Shown here: in pieces, positions 1 to 11,545 of the stretch
How positions within the stretch are numbered: position 1 is the first letter of the stretch
Layout: each line of letters starts with the position of its first letter
Source: Sabellastarte sp. h YS-2021
Lineage: Eukaryota; Annelida; Polychaeta; Sabellida; Sabellidae
NCBI GenBank assembly: GCA_964017235.1
Contig: OZ024940.1
Location: 29,196,573 to 29,260,572, forward strand
Length of the DNA stretch: 64,000 bases
Reading direction: 5' to 3'
Position numbers and translations under genes: made by a program
Notes under the pieces: generated by a model
The model's database searches: none
What the model was told of the DNA's origin: nothing
Seen by the model: the letters and a program-made list of their open reading frames with translations, nothing else

Positions 1-2084
1 AAAGGTATGAAGAAAAACTTTCTGACAAGAGTCTGCTCTTCATCCCTCTCTACCTGACACTATTGTGTTTTGTATTCAAAGAAGACATTGCTAAAGGTAT
101 TAAGTGTGTGGATTTAAAGATACCTGAAACAATGACCCAATTGTTTAATGCCATCATGCATGTGATTGTTAGGCGATGGTTACAGAAGAGGAAACACAAC
201 AATGTGACAATGACAATCACTTTCAGGGATAGTCCCCTTGGAATAGACAGTACAGTGCCTTCTGAGATCCAAAGAATCCTGTGCTCTATTGGCAGGGTCT
301 GTTACAATGGACTTTTAGGAAACAAATATGAGTTTTCTGACTGGTATGCCAAGAAGTATCTCTTAGACATGGAGGATATCAAGCAGAGTGGCCTGTTCAC
401 TGTAGGTAGGGATGATTCTGGCGAAATCTTTTTTACAAAACACAAACAGCTTCAGGAGTATCTTGCTGCTTTGTATTTAGCCTGGGAAGGCACAGAAGAG
501 CCTTGTTTCCATGAGATAATGCATAAGGAGGAAAACAAAGGTAGGGTGTTACATCAAGTTATGACAGGTTGCAATTTGATAAAACTCACTCAATTTGCTT
601 GTGGACTGTCTGGAGACTTTTTGAAGTCAGTGCTGGAAGTAGCAACTTCTAATTTTGGAATACTACACCTCAGACACACTGATGGCATTTTCGGTCACAT
701 GAACATTATAGACATATACTTTGAGGCTATGCTTTTTACAGAGCGGAATGTTTGTGACTTTTCTGCTGTTGATAAACAGACATTGGTCGGTTATGACACA
801 CTCACCAAATATCTGTGCAAAGCAAAACTTATAGATTTGGAAGAAGTAAATGACACTGATATTTATTGGGAACAGTCGGGTACCAGTTTTTATGAAAGGT
901 GCCTTCAGAACATGGTGCGATTATTAGATAAAGATGTGTGTGGAGATCTCTTGAATAGGTTTTATGGTATGAAACTCCGCCAAACAGACTGTGGGCAATC
1001 TACTGGACTGGCAGTACAGAGTAATGTCTGGCACTGTGTTTGTGATGATCCTGTTGTGACACTCTATTTAGACCAGCTACAGGCAAACCTACTGGATAAA
1101 GTACAGATTCACCATGTGAAGTCTGTTACTGCAAGTTCTATGGATGACCTTGACAATAGCGTTTTTGTCAGCACTAATCTTGATGTTTGGGGACTCATGA
1201 ACACATTTCCAGATCTCACACAGTTATCTATTTGTACCGGTACTTGTATTTGTCACAGTATTGCTGAAAAGTTAAACAATGATACCAGTCCCAAACTCAA
1301 GAGTTTGACCATAAGATGTGAGTACCGATGTGACATGCCCATTTGTCACATAAAGAGTTTACTGAAACTCTCTAGTTTGACAACCTTGGATTTGATGAAT
1401 GTCAACATACTTGCATATCTCAGTGACCGGCCCAACTTAGAGGAACTTTTGTGGAAGGGATTAAAACATGTAGTTATAGAGTCTGAGCCAGAAATATCAG
1501 CTCTGTTTGCTATATTGCAGGCTAACTCTGCAACATTACTGTCATGTAAAACTGATATACTAGTATCTGTGCCGGAAGATTTACAAACAGAGATGACTGA
1601 GTGTATGAAATGTCTGAGTCAACTTCAGGAGTTGATATTGTATGAGTCCAAACAATCCCAATACTCTTTGTGTTTGCCTCGTGTACTGGCTGAGTGTCTG
1701 CCAGCGCTAAGTAACCTCCACACACTGGTAATCTGGTACTTGCATTTGACAAGTGATGTTCTCACACCACTAGCTGAAGGAATTAAAACATTAGTGAACT
1801 TGAAATGTTTCAAACTGATTGCATTTAGTGGTATTAGCCAAGACTACACAGCCCAACTAGCAATACAGTGCCTCCCAAGCCTACCACAGATTGAAGAACT
1901 TGGTTTAAAATCACTCATTACAGAGCCCCACACGCAAGAACAACTCACTGAAGTCTTAACGTCCCTGCATCAGTTAAAAGTACTAAATAGAGAAAATGTA
2001 TCACTATCCCAGGAAAATGCAGTCAGTGTTGTAAAGGAAATTTTAGATAAGACTTATTCAGATTTTACTGTAGGGGCCTGGTAG
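1..2084 (+). CDS. NLR-like receptor, NACHT C-terminal part plus LRRs (5' partial)
   Basis: The frame is open from base 3, before the first ATG at 63, and it aligns codon by codon with the NACHT/LRR exon at 37817-40641 from the residues KLSDKSLLFIPLYLT onward. The gene therefore enters from outside the window, and its CARD and Walker A/B parts are not visible here. About 693 residues remain. The first ~140 form the helical region after the ATPase core, ending in the typical NLR motif FTKHKQLQEYLAALYL. The rest is a long leucine-rich tail with degenerate repeats such as LVNLKCFKL and LPQIEELGL, ending at a TAG. The proteins are expected to be cytosolic sensors that oligomerise with ATP, which is family knowledge. 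The 3' coding part is one uninterrupted exon, and a poly(A) signal follows at 2397. Most residues match the downstream paralogue in the helical region, while the LRR part differs more. Confidence 0.88.
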   Translation, partial: RYEEKLSDKSLLFIPLYLTLLCFVFKEDIAKGIKCVDLKIPETMTQLFNAIMHVIVRRWLQKRKHNNVTMTITFRDSPLGIDSTVPSEIQRILCSIGRVCYNGLLGNKYEFSDWYAKKYLLDMEDIKQSGLFTVGRDDSGEIFFTKHKQLQEYLAALYLAWEGTEEPCFHEIMHKEENKGRVLHQVMTGCNLIKLTQFACGLSGDFLKSVLEVATSNFGILHLRHTDGIFGHMNIIDIYFEAMLFTERNVCDFSAVDKQTLVGYDTLTKYLCKAKLIDLEEVNDTDIYWEQSGTSFYERCLQNMVRLLDKDVCGDLLNRFYGMKLRQTDCGQSTGLAVQSNVWHCVCDDPVVTLYLDQLQANLLDKVQIHHVKSVTASSMDDLDNSVFVSTNLDVWGLMNTFPDLTQLSICTGTCICHSIAEKLNNDTSPKLKSLTIRCEYRCDMPICHIKSLLKLSSLTTLDLMNVNILAYLSDRPNLEELLWKGLKHVVIESEPEISALFAILQANSATLLSCKTDILVSVPEDLQTEMTECMKCLSQLQELILYESKQSQYSLCLPRVLAECLPALSNLHTLVIWYLHLTSDVLTPLAEGIKTLVNLKCFKLIAFSGISQDYTAQLAIQCLPSLPQIEELGLKSLITEPHTQEQLTEVLTSLHQLKVLNRENVSLSQENAVSVVKEILDKTYSDFTVGAW

Positions 2085-2396
2085 CCTTGCTGAAGGCTCA
2101 AGTTTCTTTGCAGTTAGGGAATGTTTCCAGTTCAGATAATGGAGTTTCACTTTCTATAATGTACTCATACACATACATAGCATACGGCTAAGAGAAAGAG
2201 CCTTGTAAACTTTGCTTGAAGTCAAATCCCCCCAAGCCCCACCTCTCTATATGTATCCTGTTTTCTTTATATCCACAAGGGCCTAACATAAAAATCCACA
2301 TAGTGAGTTCATGTGGCCTTTTATCTCCACAGACCCAGATCACAGCACATGTGTAATATAACACCTTGCAAAGTGTACCTGCCTTCACAGTACTGC

Positions 2397-2402
2397 AATA
2401 AA
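2397..2402 (+). terminator. Candidate poly(A) signal AATAAA of the upstream NLR-like gene
   Basis: A canonical AATAAA lies 313 bases after the stop codon, followed within 60 bases by T/GT-rich sequence. This is the first strong signal downstream of the gene. Position and motif are seen; its use is inferred. Confidence 0.5.
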
Positions 2403-3139
2403 ACTGCTTTTTCATTTGTGGTATTTAAACTCTTTATAAACTTGTTTCTGCTTTTTTTGTGGTCCAAATTATTTTCTAATCTTTGTGAAATGTTTACTCT
2501 GAAACATTTTCTTTTTAGAAAATGTTAATGAAATACCCATTAATTCCTGTGAAGACTATTGGAAAAAAGATTTTACAAATTTGTGTTACACCAAAAACAA
2601 CCTTTTCCAAAATTGTATCATAGAGAAGAATTAGGAATTTATATTGTTTTGTAAATTATTTTCACTCTTCATTTTCATCTGCTGATAGCTGTGGTAGAAA
2701 TCTAATTCATCACAGTGCAACCAAATATTGTTTTTAAAAATGAATCATCAAATATAAAGAATATCAATAATCTGAAGGCCAAGGATAAATAAAAAATAAA
2801 TAAACTAGAAAGTACTCATGGAGTCCAGACCTCCACTCATAGTGTTTTTCTTTCGCAAATGTGATAACTACATATCCATATAAAATGCAGAAATAATATT
2901 GCATTCATTTTATCCACCAAATGAAGATAGCCAAAATTAACACTGCTTATATCTCGCTTATTCATGTTCCCAGAGGTTTGCAATGTCACATCAACCTATA
3001 GGAAATCATGACACATTTTGTTATTTTTGTTATTAGAACCTGTTTCAGACACTGTCTATGTAGATTGATGTTAGGTAAAGATTTCCCTTAGGTTAAGTAT
3101 GTGTGTTTGAAATAAGATTGAACACAATTCAAACAAGAG
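2403..3139. other. AT-rich intergenic stretch with no recognised feature
   Basis: Very AT-rich sequence with no long open frame and no repeat that I recognise. It separates the 3' end of the first NLR-like gene from a block of interspersed repeats. Confidence 0.5.
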
Positions 3140-3995
3140 GATCGCACTCGGACAGCACAGACCTCCGCCAAACGTGGATCCAGATGATCCAGACAGTGAT
3201 CAAGATCACTCCCAAAATCTCATCACTTTCTCATTCCTTTGCCCATTTAGGACATTTGCTGAAAATTTCATCAAAATCCATCTATAAGTTTTAGAGTTAT
3301 CTTAAACAATTACATGTTATGGATCCAGAAGATCCAGGTAGCGATCCGGATCACTCCCAAAATCTCATCACTTGTTCCTTTCCCCATTTAGGACATTTCC
3401 TGAAAATTCCATCAAAATCCATCCATAAGTTTTTAAGTTACCGTATTTATCCGTAAAAACGCCCCTTCCTATTAATCGCCCCCCCCCCTCTCTCAACCTT
3501 TGCAAAATTCATATTTCGGAGGCTTACATCCCTCTCACCCGCCATCAGCCTTGCGATTCCGGGATTCCAAAATAGCCCTCCCTTTTGAAAAAATGCATCG
3601 CCCCCCGGGGCGTTTATATGGATAAATACGGTATTTTTAAAAATTACATTTTATGGTTCCAGAAGATTCAGATCGTGATCTGAATCACTTCCAAAATTTA
3701 ATCATTTCTTCCTTTTACCTTTTCAGACATATCCTGAAAATTTCATCAAAATCCGTCCATAAGTTTTTGAGCTATGTTTCTTTAAAAATGAAATTTCCTG
3801 GATCCAGAAGATCCAGACGGTGATCCAGATCACTCCCAAAATCTAATCACTTCTTCCTTTTATCATTTCGCACATATCCTGAAAATTTTATCCAAATCCA
3901 TCCATAGTTTTTTAGTTATCTTGTTCACAAACAAACAAACAGATGGACAGACAGACAAACCCAGGCAAAAACATAACCTCCTTGGCAGAGATAAT
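3140..3995. repeat. Interspersed repeat with four degenerate GATCCAGAAGATCC-type units
   Basis: Units beginning near 3176, 3321, 3659 and 3802 each run from a GATCCAGA...GATCCAGA block through CACTCCCAAAATCT and ATTTCATCAAAATCC to AAGTTTTTGAGTTA. The left end holds ACCTCCGCCAA and the right end CCTCCTTGGCAGAG, which are approximate inverted repeats. The right part also carries the AACAGATGGACAGACAG tract. A related fragment lies near 21371-21470. I recall similar CTCCTTGGCGGAGG-ended repeats from many marine invertebrates and fish, but I cannot assign a class. One unit is split by a MITE at 3441-3631. Confidence 0.65.
3441..3631. mobile_element. Small MITE nested in the repeat, TIR CCGTATTTATCC
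   Basis: The 191-bp element starts CCGTATTTATCC and ends with GGATAAATACGG, a perfect 12-bp inverted repeat, and is flanked by TA on both sides. The inner sequence is C-rich on the left and has GGGGCG on the right, extending the inverted repeat. It splits a unit of the surrounding repeat, so it inserted later. It has no coding capacity. The TA target duplication suggests a Tc1/mariner-type driver, but this is not decisive. Confidence 0.75.
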
Positions 3996-3999
3996 AAAT

Positions 4000-4502
4000 G
4001 GACAGGGAACTCCAAGCTAACTGGGCTGTGTACACCACCAGTATTTTGATTGAAGACAGCATGTATGAGCATCTACTAAAGATTATTTACACTACCAGGG
4101 CACCACTTCAGATTTTCTAGATTGATGTTAAACTTACTTAAAATGAAAATATAGTAATATTAAACTACAGTCCAGCTTCTTAAGTTCTTTCAAATTTAAA
4201 TTTAAAGTGAATATAGTATTTGGTTTATAACTGTGTTTCACTTGTTCATGCTCTATTAAAATAAATAAATTACAGGAAAAACATGCAGAAATACAACAAT
4301 TAATCTTGTATCTGCTGTAGAAAATTTTATGTATGTTAAACAGTACACAATATATAAACAAAAACCTCTGCTTGTGGTGAAACACACATATGGTTTCAAT
4401 TACTTAGAGTGGGGGGAATCTCTCCTCCAGAAGACAGACAGCCTGTCAATCATTTTATGGTCCTGGTATGACCAGCTAGAAAACTAGACGGTCTGTGCAA
4501 AG
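4000..4502. other. AT-rich spacer without recognised feature
   Basis: No supported gene or known repeat is seen. It ends at the left edge of the long LTR element. The last bases before the LTR (GTGCAAAG) show no match with the bases after the right LTR. Confidence 0.45.
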
Positions 4503-7500
4503 TGTGACGATCGTGGATCGTTCCCACTATTTACTTCTGTAGGGGGGGGCCCCGTTTATTTTATTTTATTTGTCTGGTTATTTGTCCACTAATTGGCAGT
4601 ATTTCCATCTAAACTCCCTGTTTATTTTATTTGTCTTGGGTGTTTGTTCATTAATTAGCGGTATTTTCCTTCTAAATTTCCTGTTTTTAATTATCTTTTC
4701 CTGTCAATTCTCGGCTGAAATTGCCGACTTTTCTGGTTTATTTTGTACTACTTTGTGATTTAATTAGGTGTGAAATGCAAATATTCCCAGTAATTCTCAG
4801 TTTGTTCTAAGTGGGCCCACACATGGTTTCCTCCAGGATGTAAATCAAAGTGAAGTAATCCAGGCCTTGTATTAAAATAGATTTAGCGCCAAATAGATAA
4901 GCATGTGGATGCAGCATGCATCTCCCCTATCCAATCTCCTCCCTCAGATTATGGGGTGACCTTTGCCTGAGGCATCCTGGCCAATCACAGCCCTAGATAA
5001 GGAAGCAGCACATGTGCTGTTAGCTTGGGTTTGGCCTGGGATCACTCTCTTCTGTCTCTGGATAGCCAAGTGATAAGACCTGTTTTTTTATGTGTGTGGA
5101 TTATTTGTGGTTAAGTTGGGGAATTTACATTATAAAGGTATGGTTTTGATTTAATTTATTTTTATTTACAAATTTGATGGGGTAGGGGGGACCCAGGGGC
5201 ATATTTATCAAATTTGATGTTAATTTACTACTCCTAATTTTGACCCAAATAGTCTTGAGCTGTAGATTTTGAACTGATTTTGCTTGCAATTTTTGCTTGT
5301 TAATTAAATCCATTCATCTTCCTGGGAAATAGTTTTTCATTTCATTTCACTTTGGGGAGGGGAAGGTCAGGTACTGTTACATATTTGGGGTGTATCTGGC
5401 TACATGGGTTTCCATCCCTCTCTACAGGTCTTTAACAACCAGAGGGTAAATGCATCTAATTAGTTAGAGCTGGTGTCATCTAGCGGATGCCTAAGTTTGG
5501 GATTGGCTCCAAGAGGTGAATGCATCTACCCAAATGTTAATCATTAATGGGTCATCAATCATCAGGGTTGGTTGGGCTTTTAGTTATGTGTCCATTGATC
5601 TTATCCATAACCACACTGTCCCTCCTTGGTCTGGTTTTCTCCCTGGGTAGTGGTGGAGTACTCCCGGTAAGAGTCTGGTTCTCAGTCACTTTCTGGGAGA
5701 CCCCCCTCCCAAATGGAGGAAATCCCCCCCATTTGGCTTCTGAGACAGAGAGCAGGGCTTTTACCAGTATGGTATTTGGAGAAATATTGGGTAAATGGGT
5801 CACATTTATTTTCATGTTAAACTGGTAAACTTAGGAGATAGCTCAAGTATATTTTGCTGTGTATTGTTTAAATTTGAAAGTACTTTTGAGGCAGACAAGT
5901 GCCTGTCATTGTAGCATTTTTAAAGACAAAAGTAACTTTTCTAGGTTAAAACAAGAAATTTAAACTTTTGATCTTAGTTCTAAGTGAGGAATTTTAGGCA
6001 TATAAATATTTGAATATTTAAAAGCAGATATATGCAATGAATTTCTGATAAATTAATACGCGAGTGTTTTAAAGCTAAAACCCATTTTGTTTTATAAGTG
6101 AGTAAAACATCTTTCTAATATGTTTGGTTAATGGTGTTACTGCCCTGTGTATTTTGATAAGGTTCTGTGGATCTTCCCTTTTCATTCTAACTGCTCAACA
6201 ACTGGCTGTCAAAACTGTTTTTTTTCTCCCTCTTTTTATCCTGGTATAACTTTAGCCTTTCCAGTGGCTCCTTGGTCTTCCAATAAATTATATTAAATAA
6301 ATTAATTCTAAATTCCAGTATTATTTTTCTCTCCAAATTATTTCTGTTACTAACTAATTCTTGTGTAATATAACTAGCCTTGCACTGGGCTTTACATTTA
6401 AATATCTTATCTTTATGTTGAAGTCAATACTTCTGGTTATCCACTCAAAATATTCTGTTGATTGTTTCCCTTCATATGTTTACACAGCCAGTTGGTGCTC
6501 CAAATTAGCCTTGCAGCACACTTGTATTTAATCCTACTTCTTTTATCATTATTCACTTGTCATTTCATATTCCTGTTCAAACTTGTTAGCCTTCCCTATT
6601 TTACTTGGGCTCTGCATATGATATCTATATTATATTTTGCACCTTCTAAATTTTATTCTGCTTTGATTTCCTGCCTTATGCTTTTGTGTTTTTTTTAATG
6701 GTGTTGCATAAGCTTGCTGTTGTGTGCACTGATTGTTTGGTCCATGTTAAATGTCATGTGTGTTGTCACTTTAAGTTGGGTTTACAGGTATTGGAGTGCC
6801 ATTTTTTTTTGTAATTTGTTTAACTATTAAAATTTAGTACCCTTTTTTAATGAAATGTTAATTGTAAATACTCCTTTAAATTTTGGTGTTTTAATATAAT
6901 AGCCTTGCTTAAGTCTCTCATCAATTTAATTATTCAGGTTCTGGATCTTAACTAAATTTAGCCTTCCTTAAGTCTCTTTCTTTAATTATTGGGTTTCTGG
7001 TTTGTAACTAAATTAAGCCTTTCTTTAGTCTCTAATTATATAATTTCTCAAATAATCTTTAACTCCATACTTGTGTAATTTGAGTGTTTACTTTCATAAC
7101 ATTTAATACATCTACACTTTCTCAAAATTGCATAACTTGTTGATTATAGTCTTTCCCTTGTCAATATTCTGTTTATACACACATTTTTACCTTGTTACTA
7201 TTTTTGTTGTCAATATATATATCATGAATTTCAATACTTGTGTTTTTACTTTATTTTAAGAAGACTTGTATTAGGGTCTGAACTTTGACTTCACTTTCTG
7301 AAACTTGGTCTAGTTGATCTTGTCCCAGGAGACCTTTGCAGAGTTTTGGCAGGAACTTGACTAGTAACTTACCTGGACTGGACCTCACACCTCATGGTTA
7401 TATGGTGCCTGATTGATGATAAATGGTCATATCGAGACAGTGAATGACGACAGCAACTGCAAATTGGTCATATTGGGATTAGTTAAAAGCACCTGATTTA

Positions 7501-8392
7501 GAGTATCAGAATTTGTGACCCTGTAGTCCATCTTCACCTAATTAATACACCTTTGAGTTTTGTTTTGGTCATCTTAGTTAAATAAATCTTAGTACTTTGA
7601 AGTTGGAATCAGCAACATCTTTAAATCCTTTATACCTAGAGCACTCAGATCACAATAAGTCATCTTATCCACGTTCTCCTACTCTACAATTTAGGTCACA
7701 ATACCAAAAGTTGAAAATAATAACAGGTTGGTCAACCTCAATAATGACCTGGTGGCAGCATAGGTAAATTGGGATTACGGTTGGATTTTATAATGCTTGA
7801 GGTAGGTTAATTGGTAAAACAAGGCAATTTTGATAGGTTACCAGGGTTTTTCAGGGTTCAGGGAAAAACCAGGACACGTCCACTCTCCTGCTCGGGATTG
7901 AGTTGGTTGGATTTGGGTTCTTTGTGAACAATCTGAGGGGTCACGGGTTCAAATCTGCACAGTCGTTGGGTGAGCAGGGAGGCGGCCTTCGCAGTATATA
8001 AGCGGGGCCGCACCTTTGGGTCGCTTGAGAGCGGGCGCCTCCGGTCTGTAGAGTGCCGGGGTGCCGTCAGCCTCTTTGCCTGACAGGGGCTGTACCCTCT
8101 GGTTGTGGGACGTGTCACCCAAGTGGTTCCGGGGCGGGTGTAGGTGGTAAAACTCACCCCTCTATGTAGGTTTATGGTGGCAAGGGTGGGTCCCGGTCCA
8201 TAATGCACCCATATAGGATGGATCCTCGTCCACAAGGCTCTCATTTAAGGGGGATCTCTTGCTTTCATGGGGGTCCCTGTTCATAAGACACCTGTGCAGG
8301 GCAGGTCTGCGGGTCCATGGGAATATGGTGATGGGACCGGGGGCTCGACCCTCCATTGGGTTTACACGGGGGTGAGGGCCCGTCCCGCCACA
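4503..8392 (+). repeat. 5' LTR (3.89 kb)
   Basis: The repeat starts TGTGACGATCGTGG and ends GTCCCGCCACA. It is mostly AT-rich and non-coding apart from a GC-rich last 540 bases, which include a TATA-like box and probably the transcription start. Short open frames inside it occur identically in the 3' LTR, as expected from copying, and look like chance frames. At 3.89 kb it is several times longer than usual gypsy LTRs. Confidence 0.9.
7995..8002 (+). promoter_or_regulatory. Candidate TATA box of the 5' LTR promoter
   Basis: TATATAAG sits at the start of the GC-rich end of the LTR, about 390 bases before the LTR end. The identical box recurs at 15038-15045 in the 3' LTR. Upstream, near 7940-7960, is GGGTTCAAATC, which resembles a pol III B box, but I see no convincing A box. 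Promoter use is inferred. Confidence 0.4.
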
Positions 8393-8400
8393 TTATTTTA

Positions 8401-8418
8401 TGGCGGCAGCGGTGGGAT
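8401..8418 (+). other. Primer-binding-like site
   Basis: TGGCGGCAGCGGTGGGAT begins eight bases after the LTR end. This TGG...GGGAT form is what I expect at the start of gypsy internal regions, where a tRNA 3' end primes minus-strand synthesis. Which tRNA is used is not determined. Confidence 0.6.
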
Positions 8419-8637
8419 GGCTTAACAGTGATTGTCATGGCTGTAAGTGCTTTATTAATGATTAATTTCTTTGTATTTTTTTTTAGTAGTGAATCAGGAC
8501 CAGCTGTTTTAAATCTTTTTTTTTTTTTGTTGTAGGTTGTAGGTGTTGTATTAATCTCAGTTTCTCATTGTTTTTCTTTGTTCTAGGTGTTGGTTTGTGG
8601 CCAGTGTTTATTTTTGTTGATTATAAAGGTTGTGGTC

Positions 8638-9612
8638 ATGAGCAACAGGGAGCAAAATCCTGGAGATATGTGGGAAGATGGTTCCGATACCCAAAGGTCG
8701 CCAGCAGGGTATATAGGGATCGAGAGAAGCAATGGACAGAAGGCCTTTTCGATGGTGGGTTCAAGTAATGGTTCACCAGCTCTGGCCAGTTCCCAGAGTG
8801 ATGGACCTGTGGATTTAACAACTGCTGAGACCGCCAATAAGGTGGATTGTATGGGTGCAGGGGTGAGGCCAGCTCCATCAGCCGGCCCCCCGCATCAAAC
8901 TTCTGTATGGGCCAAGCCTCCAACATTTGATGGGGTTAACATGGGCTGGGAAGAATTTATCATGCAGTTCAATGCTTGTGCAACAATCAATGGATGGGTA
9001 GGGCCAGAAATTGGGCTACGCATGTTTTTAAATTTAGAGGGGGAGGCAAGAAGTTTTATTTTGGGACTTAGGCTTCAAACTCTGGATTATCATGTTTTGG
9101 TTGAGAAAATGGAGAGTTGGTTTGGTTCATTTGGGAACCGGCTGCGTAATCGTAGATGGCATAATGGGGAGACAGCCTCCTCCTATGCCTCTGATATTCA
9201 GTGGTTGGTGGGAAGGGCATTTCCAGGGTGTCCAGAGGATGTCCAGCAAAAGCTGGCCCTTAGGACTCTGTTGGATGGCTTGTTTGAGGGTGATTGGAAG
9301 CACACACTTCAATTACATGATCCTCAAAGTGTAGAGGAGGCTGTTATTTTGATGGAAGGGTCTGAGAAAGCTTCCAAGGAGGCAGGGGTCCCAGTTAGGG
9401 AGGCTGATGAAAAGGGGACCCAGAGGGATGATGTATTAGTAAAGTTGCTTGAAGAGATTTTGGAGCAAATAAAGATGAAAGATATTAATGCTAATGGGAA
9501 AAGGGGGAAAGTCATTTGTTTTCATTGTGGTGGGGAGGGTCATTATAAATCCCAGTGCAAATCTTGGGGGAAGGCGAACTCAGGGCAGGACCTATCTCCA
9601 GCATCACTTTGA
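8638..9612 (+). CDS. gag: Gag polyprotein of the gypsy-like element, CCHC zinc knuckle
   Basis: The 324-residue Gag starts at the ATG encoding MSNREQNPGDMW; the frame stays open upstream to 8587. The middle has the aromatic, Trp-rich capsid-like character of gypsy Gag (WEEFIMQFNACATINGW, then RSFILGLRLQTLDY). Near the end is one zinc knuckle of the form C-X2-C-X4-H-X4-C (residues 294, 297, 302 and 307) that should bind packaged RNA. After it only ~17 residues remain before TGA, with no frameshift into a protease. An alternative start exists. ATG at 8437, a GTAAGT donor at 8443 and a polypyrimidine-TAG acceptor ending at 8586 would splice in frame and add a hydrophobic N-terminus. The frame is intact, consistent with a young element. 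Confidence 0.85.
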   Translation: MSNREQNPGDMWEDGSDTQRSPAGYIGIERSNGQKAFSMVGSSNGSPALASSQSDGPVDLTTAETANKVDCMGAGVRPAPSAGPPHQTSVWAKPPTFDGVNMGWEEFIMQFNACATINGWVGPEIGLRMFLNLEGEARSFILGLRLQTLDYHVLVEKMESWFGSFGNRLRNRRWHNGETASSYASDIQWLVGRAFPGCPEDVQQKLALRTLLDGLFEGDWKHTLQLHDPQSVEEAVILMEGSEKASKEAGVPVREADEKGTQRDDVLVKLLEEILEQIKMKDINANGKRGKVICFHCGGEGHYKSQCKSWGKANSGQDLSPASL

Positions 9613-11530
9613 GTCTGGCAGTGAGGTACAGTGGTCCTTAACCATGTACAGAATGACATTAAGAGAAGATTAAAAAAAAATAAATTTTTTTTGTATTGTA
9701 GATTTTTGTTTTACGAGGGGTAAGATTTGAAACTCTCAATGGAAATATTATAAATTTGGGTTTAAAGGTCAACTTATATTTTAAGTTTAGATTTCCTTAT
9801 ATTTTCAGTTTAATTTGTATAAACATGTCTATTTAGTGTATTTCAGCGGGTGGTTATCAGGATTCACTTTTGCTGTGAGGCCAGATGTAGATGTCAGGGT
9901 GAATAGAGGTTATAAAGTAAAGTTATAAAGTCGGTTTGTTGGTTGGACTGGGTATGGTATGCATCCCTTGTTACTTGCAGTTGCCATCACTTTTTATATG
10001 AATAGTTCATTGAGTGGTATTTTGTGGCTGTTTAGATAAAACTGATTGTTAAGTACACAGTGATTTGAATTATGGAAAATTTGTTTAATTGTTGTGGATT
10101 ATGTGATTAAAATTGGATTTCCTATCTGTAATCTTCTTGAAGATTTAATGGCCAGTCTGTGTTAAGATTAACTTTGGTGTACTTTGTAATGCATCTCTGT
10201 TAAGTAGAATTAAAGTTAAACTGTGAAAACCTGTAATTGAAGTTCTAATAGGGAAACATCACCATCAACAAGAAGACCAGCACCCCCAGATGATGGAGGA
10301 GAGAAGACCTGAGCTGTGTTTAAATCCCTGGACAGTCTCTATAAATAATAAAATGAACTTTTGTTACCTAAACACCCTTGTTGTGGTTGCTGTTTACAGA
10401 CTGTCCTGGTGGTGATGGGGTGCAGTAGTAGGGAGCCATCCTCCGGGAATCTGTGTAAAACCAGCCAAGATGGGCAGAGGCACTTGGAAATCCTGTGTAG
10501 AATACACAGGCAGTGATAATCCAGTTTTGTGCGTGGGCCCCTAAGAACACTGTTAAAGGAGGCTGGAAGTCAAGTACAGACCCCGAGGTGGTGACTGAGG
10601 CTGTCCCCGGATCCCCAGGCTGTCTGTCAGAGAAGAGGGAGGGTAGTGAAGAGGTATGAACAGTGACATTCCTACGTGGACGGTGTACTATGAGAACTCA
10701 GTGGGAAGTCTGGACAGTAACAAAATAGTATCCCCTGTCACCTTTCCCCCAGGGACTTTTAAAGAACGAGAAGTGGGCCACAAGAAGAAGCTCCTATCAT
10801 CTCCCATGAAGAACATTTAGACTCAGTACCCTGTTTCGGGTAAGTCCCCAAGGACTTTTAAAGAACGAGAAGTGTGCCACAAGAAGAAGCTCCTATCATG
10901 TCCCATGAAGAACATTTAAACTCAGTAACCTGTTTTATGTATCACCCCCAGAAGGAAGAAGTCTGTTTTGCAGCTCCCTGATGGCAAGAAGGACAGTTGG
11001 TGGTGGTGTTAAAATTTTTTTTGTGTTTGGGTTAGGTTGCATATTGATTTGTGGTGTGCAATATGTTATGTGGTTAAGGTACTACTTGCTGTATGTCTTT
11101 TTGTCCAAATTGGGTTTCAAGTGCCTTTTAGCTGTACACTTGTTAATGGGGTAAAGTATGGTAGGAAAGCACAACTGTTTAGGGAGGGGCAAAATGGGTT
11201 GTTGACAAGCAAGTAGGTGACAGTTTCTTTATTAAGTTTAAATGAAGTTGATTATTCAGGTCAAGGTGACTTGAAGGGTTGGTTTATTTGTTGACTGTTT
11301 TATGTTAATTATGTGGTGATGGTGATTGCAAGGTTCTGTTTGGTTGATCAAAAGTATGTTTCAACAAAGACTTTGTGGTTAAGTATGATACAACTGGTGT
11401 TGGATTGGTGTTGGGTATTGATCTAGGATGATTTGTTGTTGGTGGGTTGGCCGGGCAATCATGGTCATCATTCCCTATTTCCTTAACCTTTTCAATTTTA
11501 ACCTAGTTAGGTCAGTCGAGGACGCCTGCT
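9613..11530 (+). other. Non-coding internal region where pol is expected
   Basis: About 1.9 kb between gag and the polypurine tract contains no frame of note on either strand and none of the usual Pol motifs. It is AT-rich and holds a 99-bp tandem duplication. It probably retains packaging or RNA-processing signals only. Confidence 0.7.
10747..10944 (+). repeat. 99-bp tandem duplication inside the LTR element
   Basis: Two copies start near CCCCAGGGACTTTTAAAG and CCCCAAGGACTTTTAAAG, 99 bases apart. They differ at only a few positions, e.g. AAGTGGGCC versus AAGTGTGCC. No function is evident. Confidence 0.8.
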
Positions 11531-11545
11531 CCTAGGAGGGGGTAT
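11531..11545 (+). other. Polypurine tract
   Basis: AGGAGGGGGTAT directly precedes TGTGACG of the 3' LTR, the normal place and composition for the plus-strand primer of a gypsy element. Nothing similar precedes the 5' LTR. Confidence 0.75.

Noticed and set aside
5547..6698. Repeated small frames at 5547-5828, 6462-6698 and their copies at 12590-12871, 13505-13741
   Set aside because: They lie in LTRs, have no domain and are identical only because the LTRs were copied from one template.
7900..7970. Pol III promoter in the LTR (GGGTTCAAATC)
   Set aside because: A B-box-like word without a plausible A box at the right distance.
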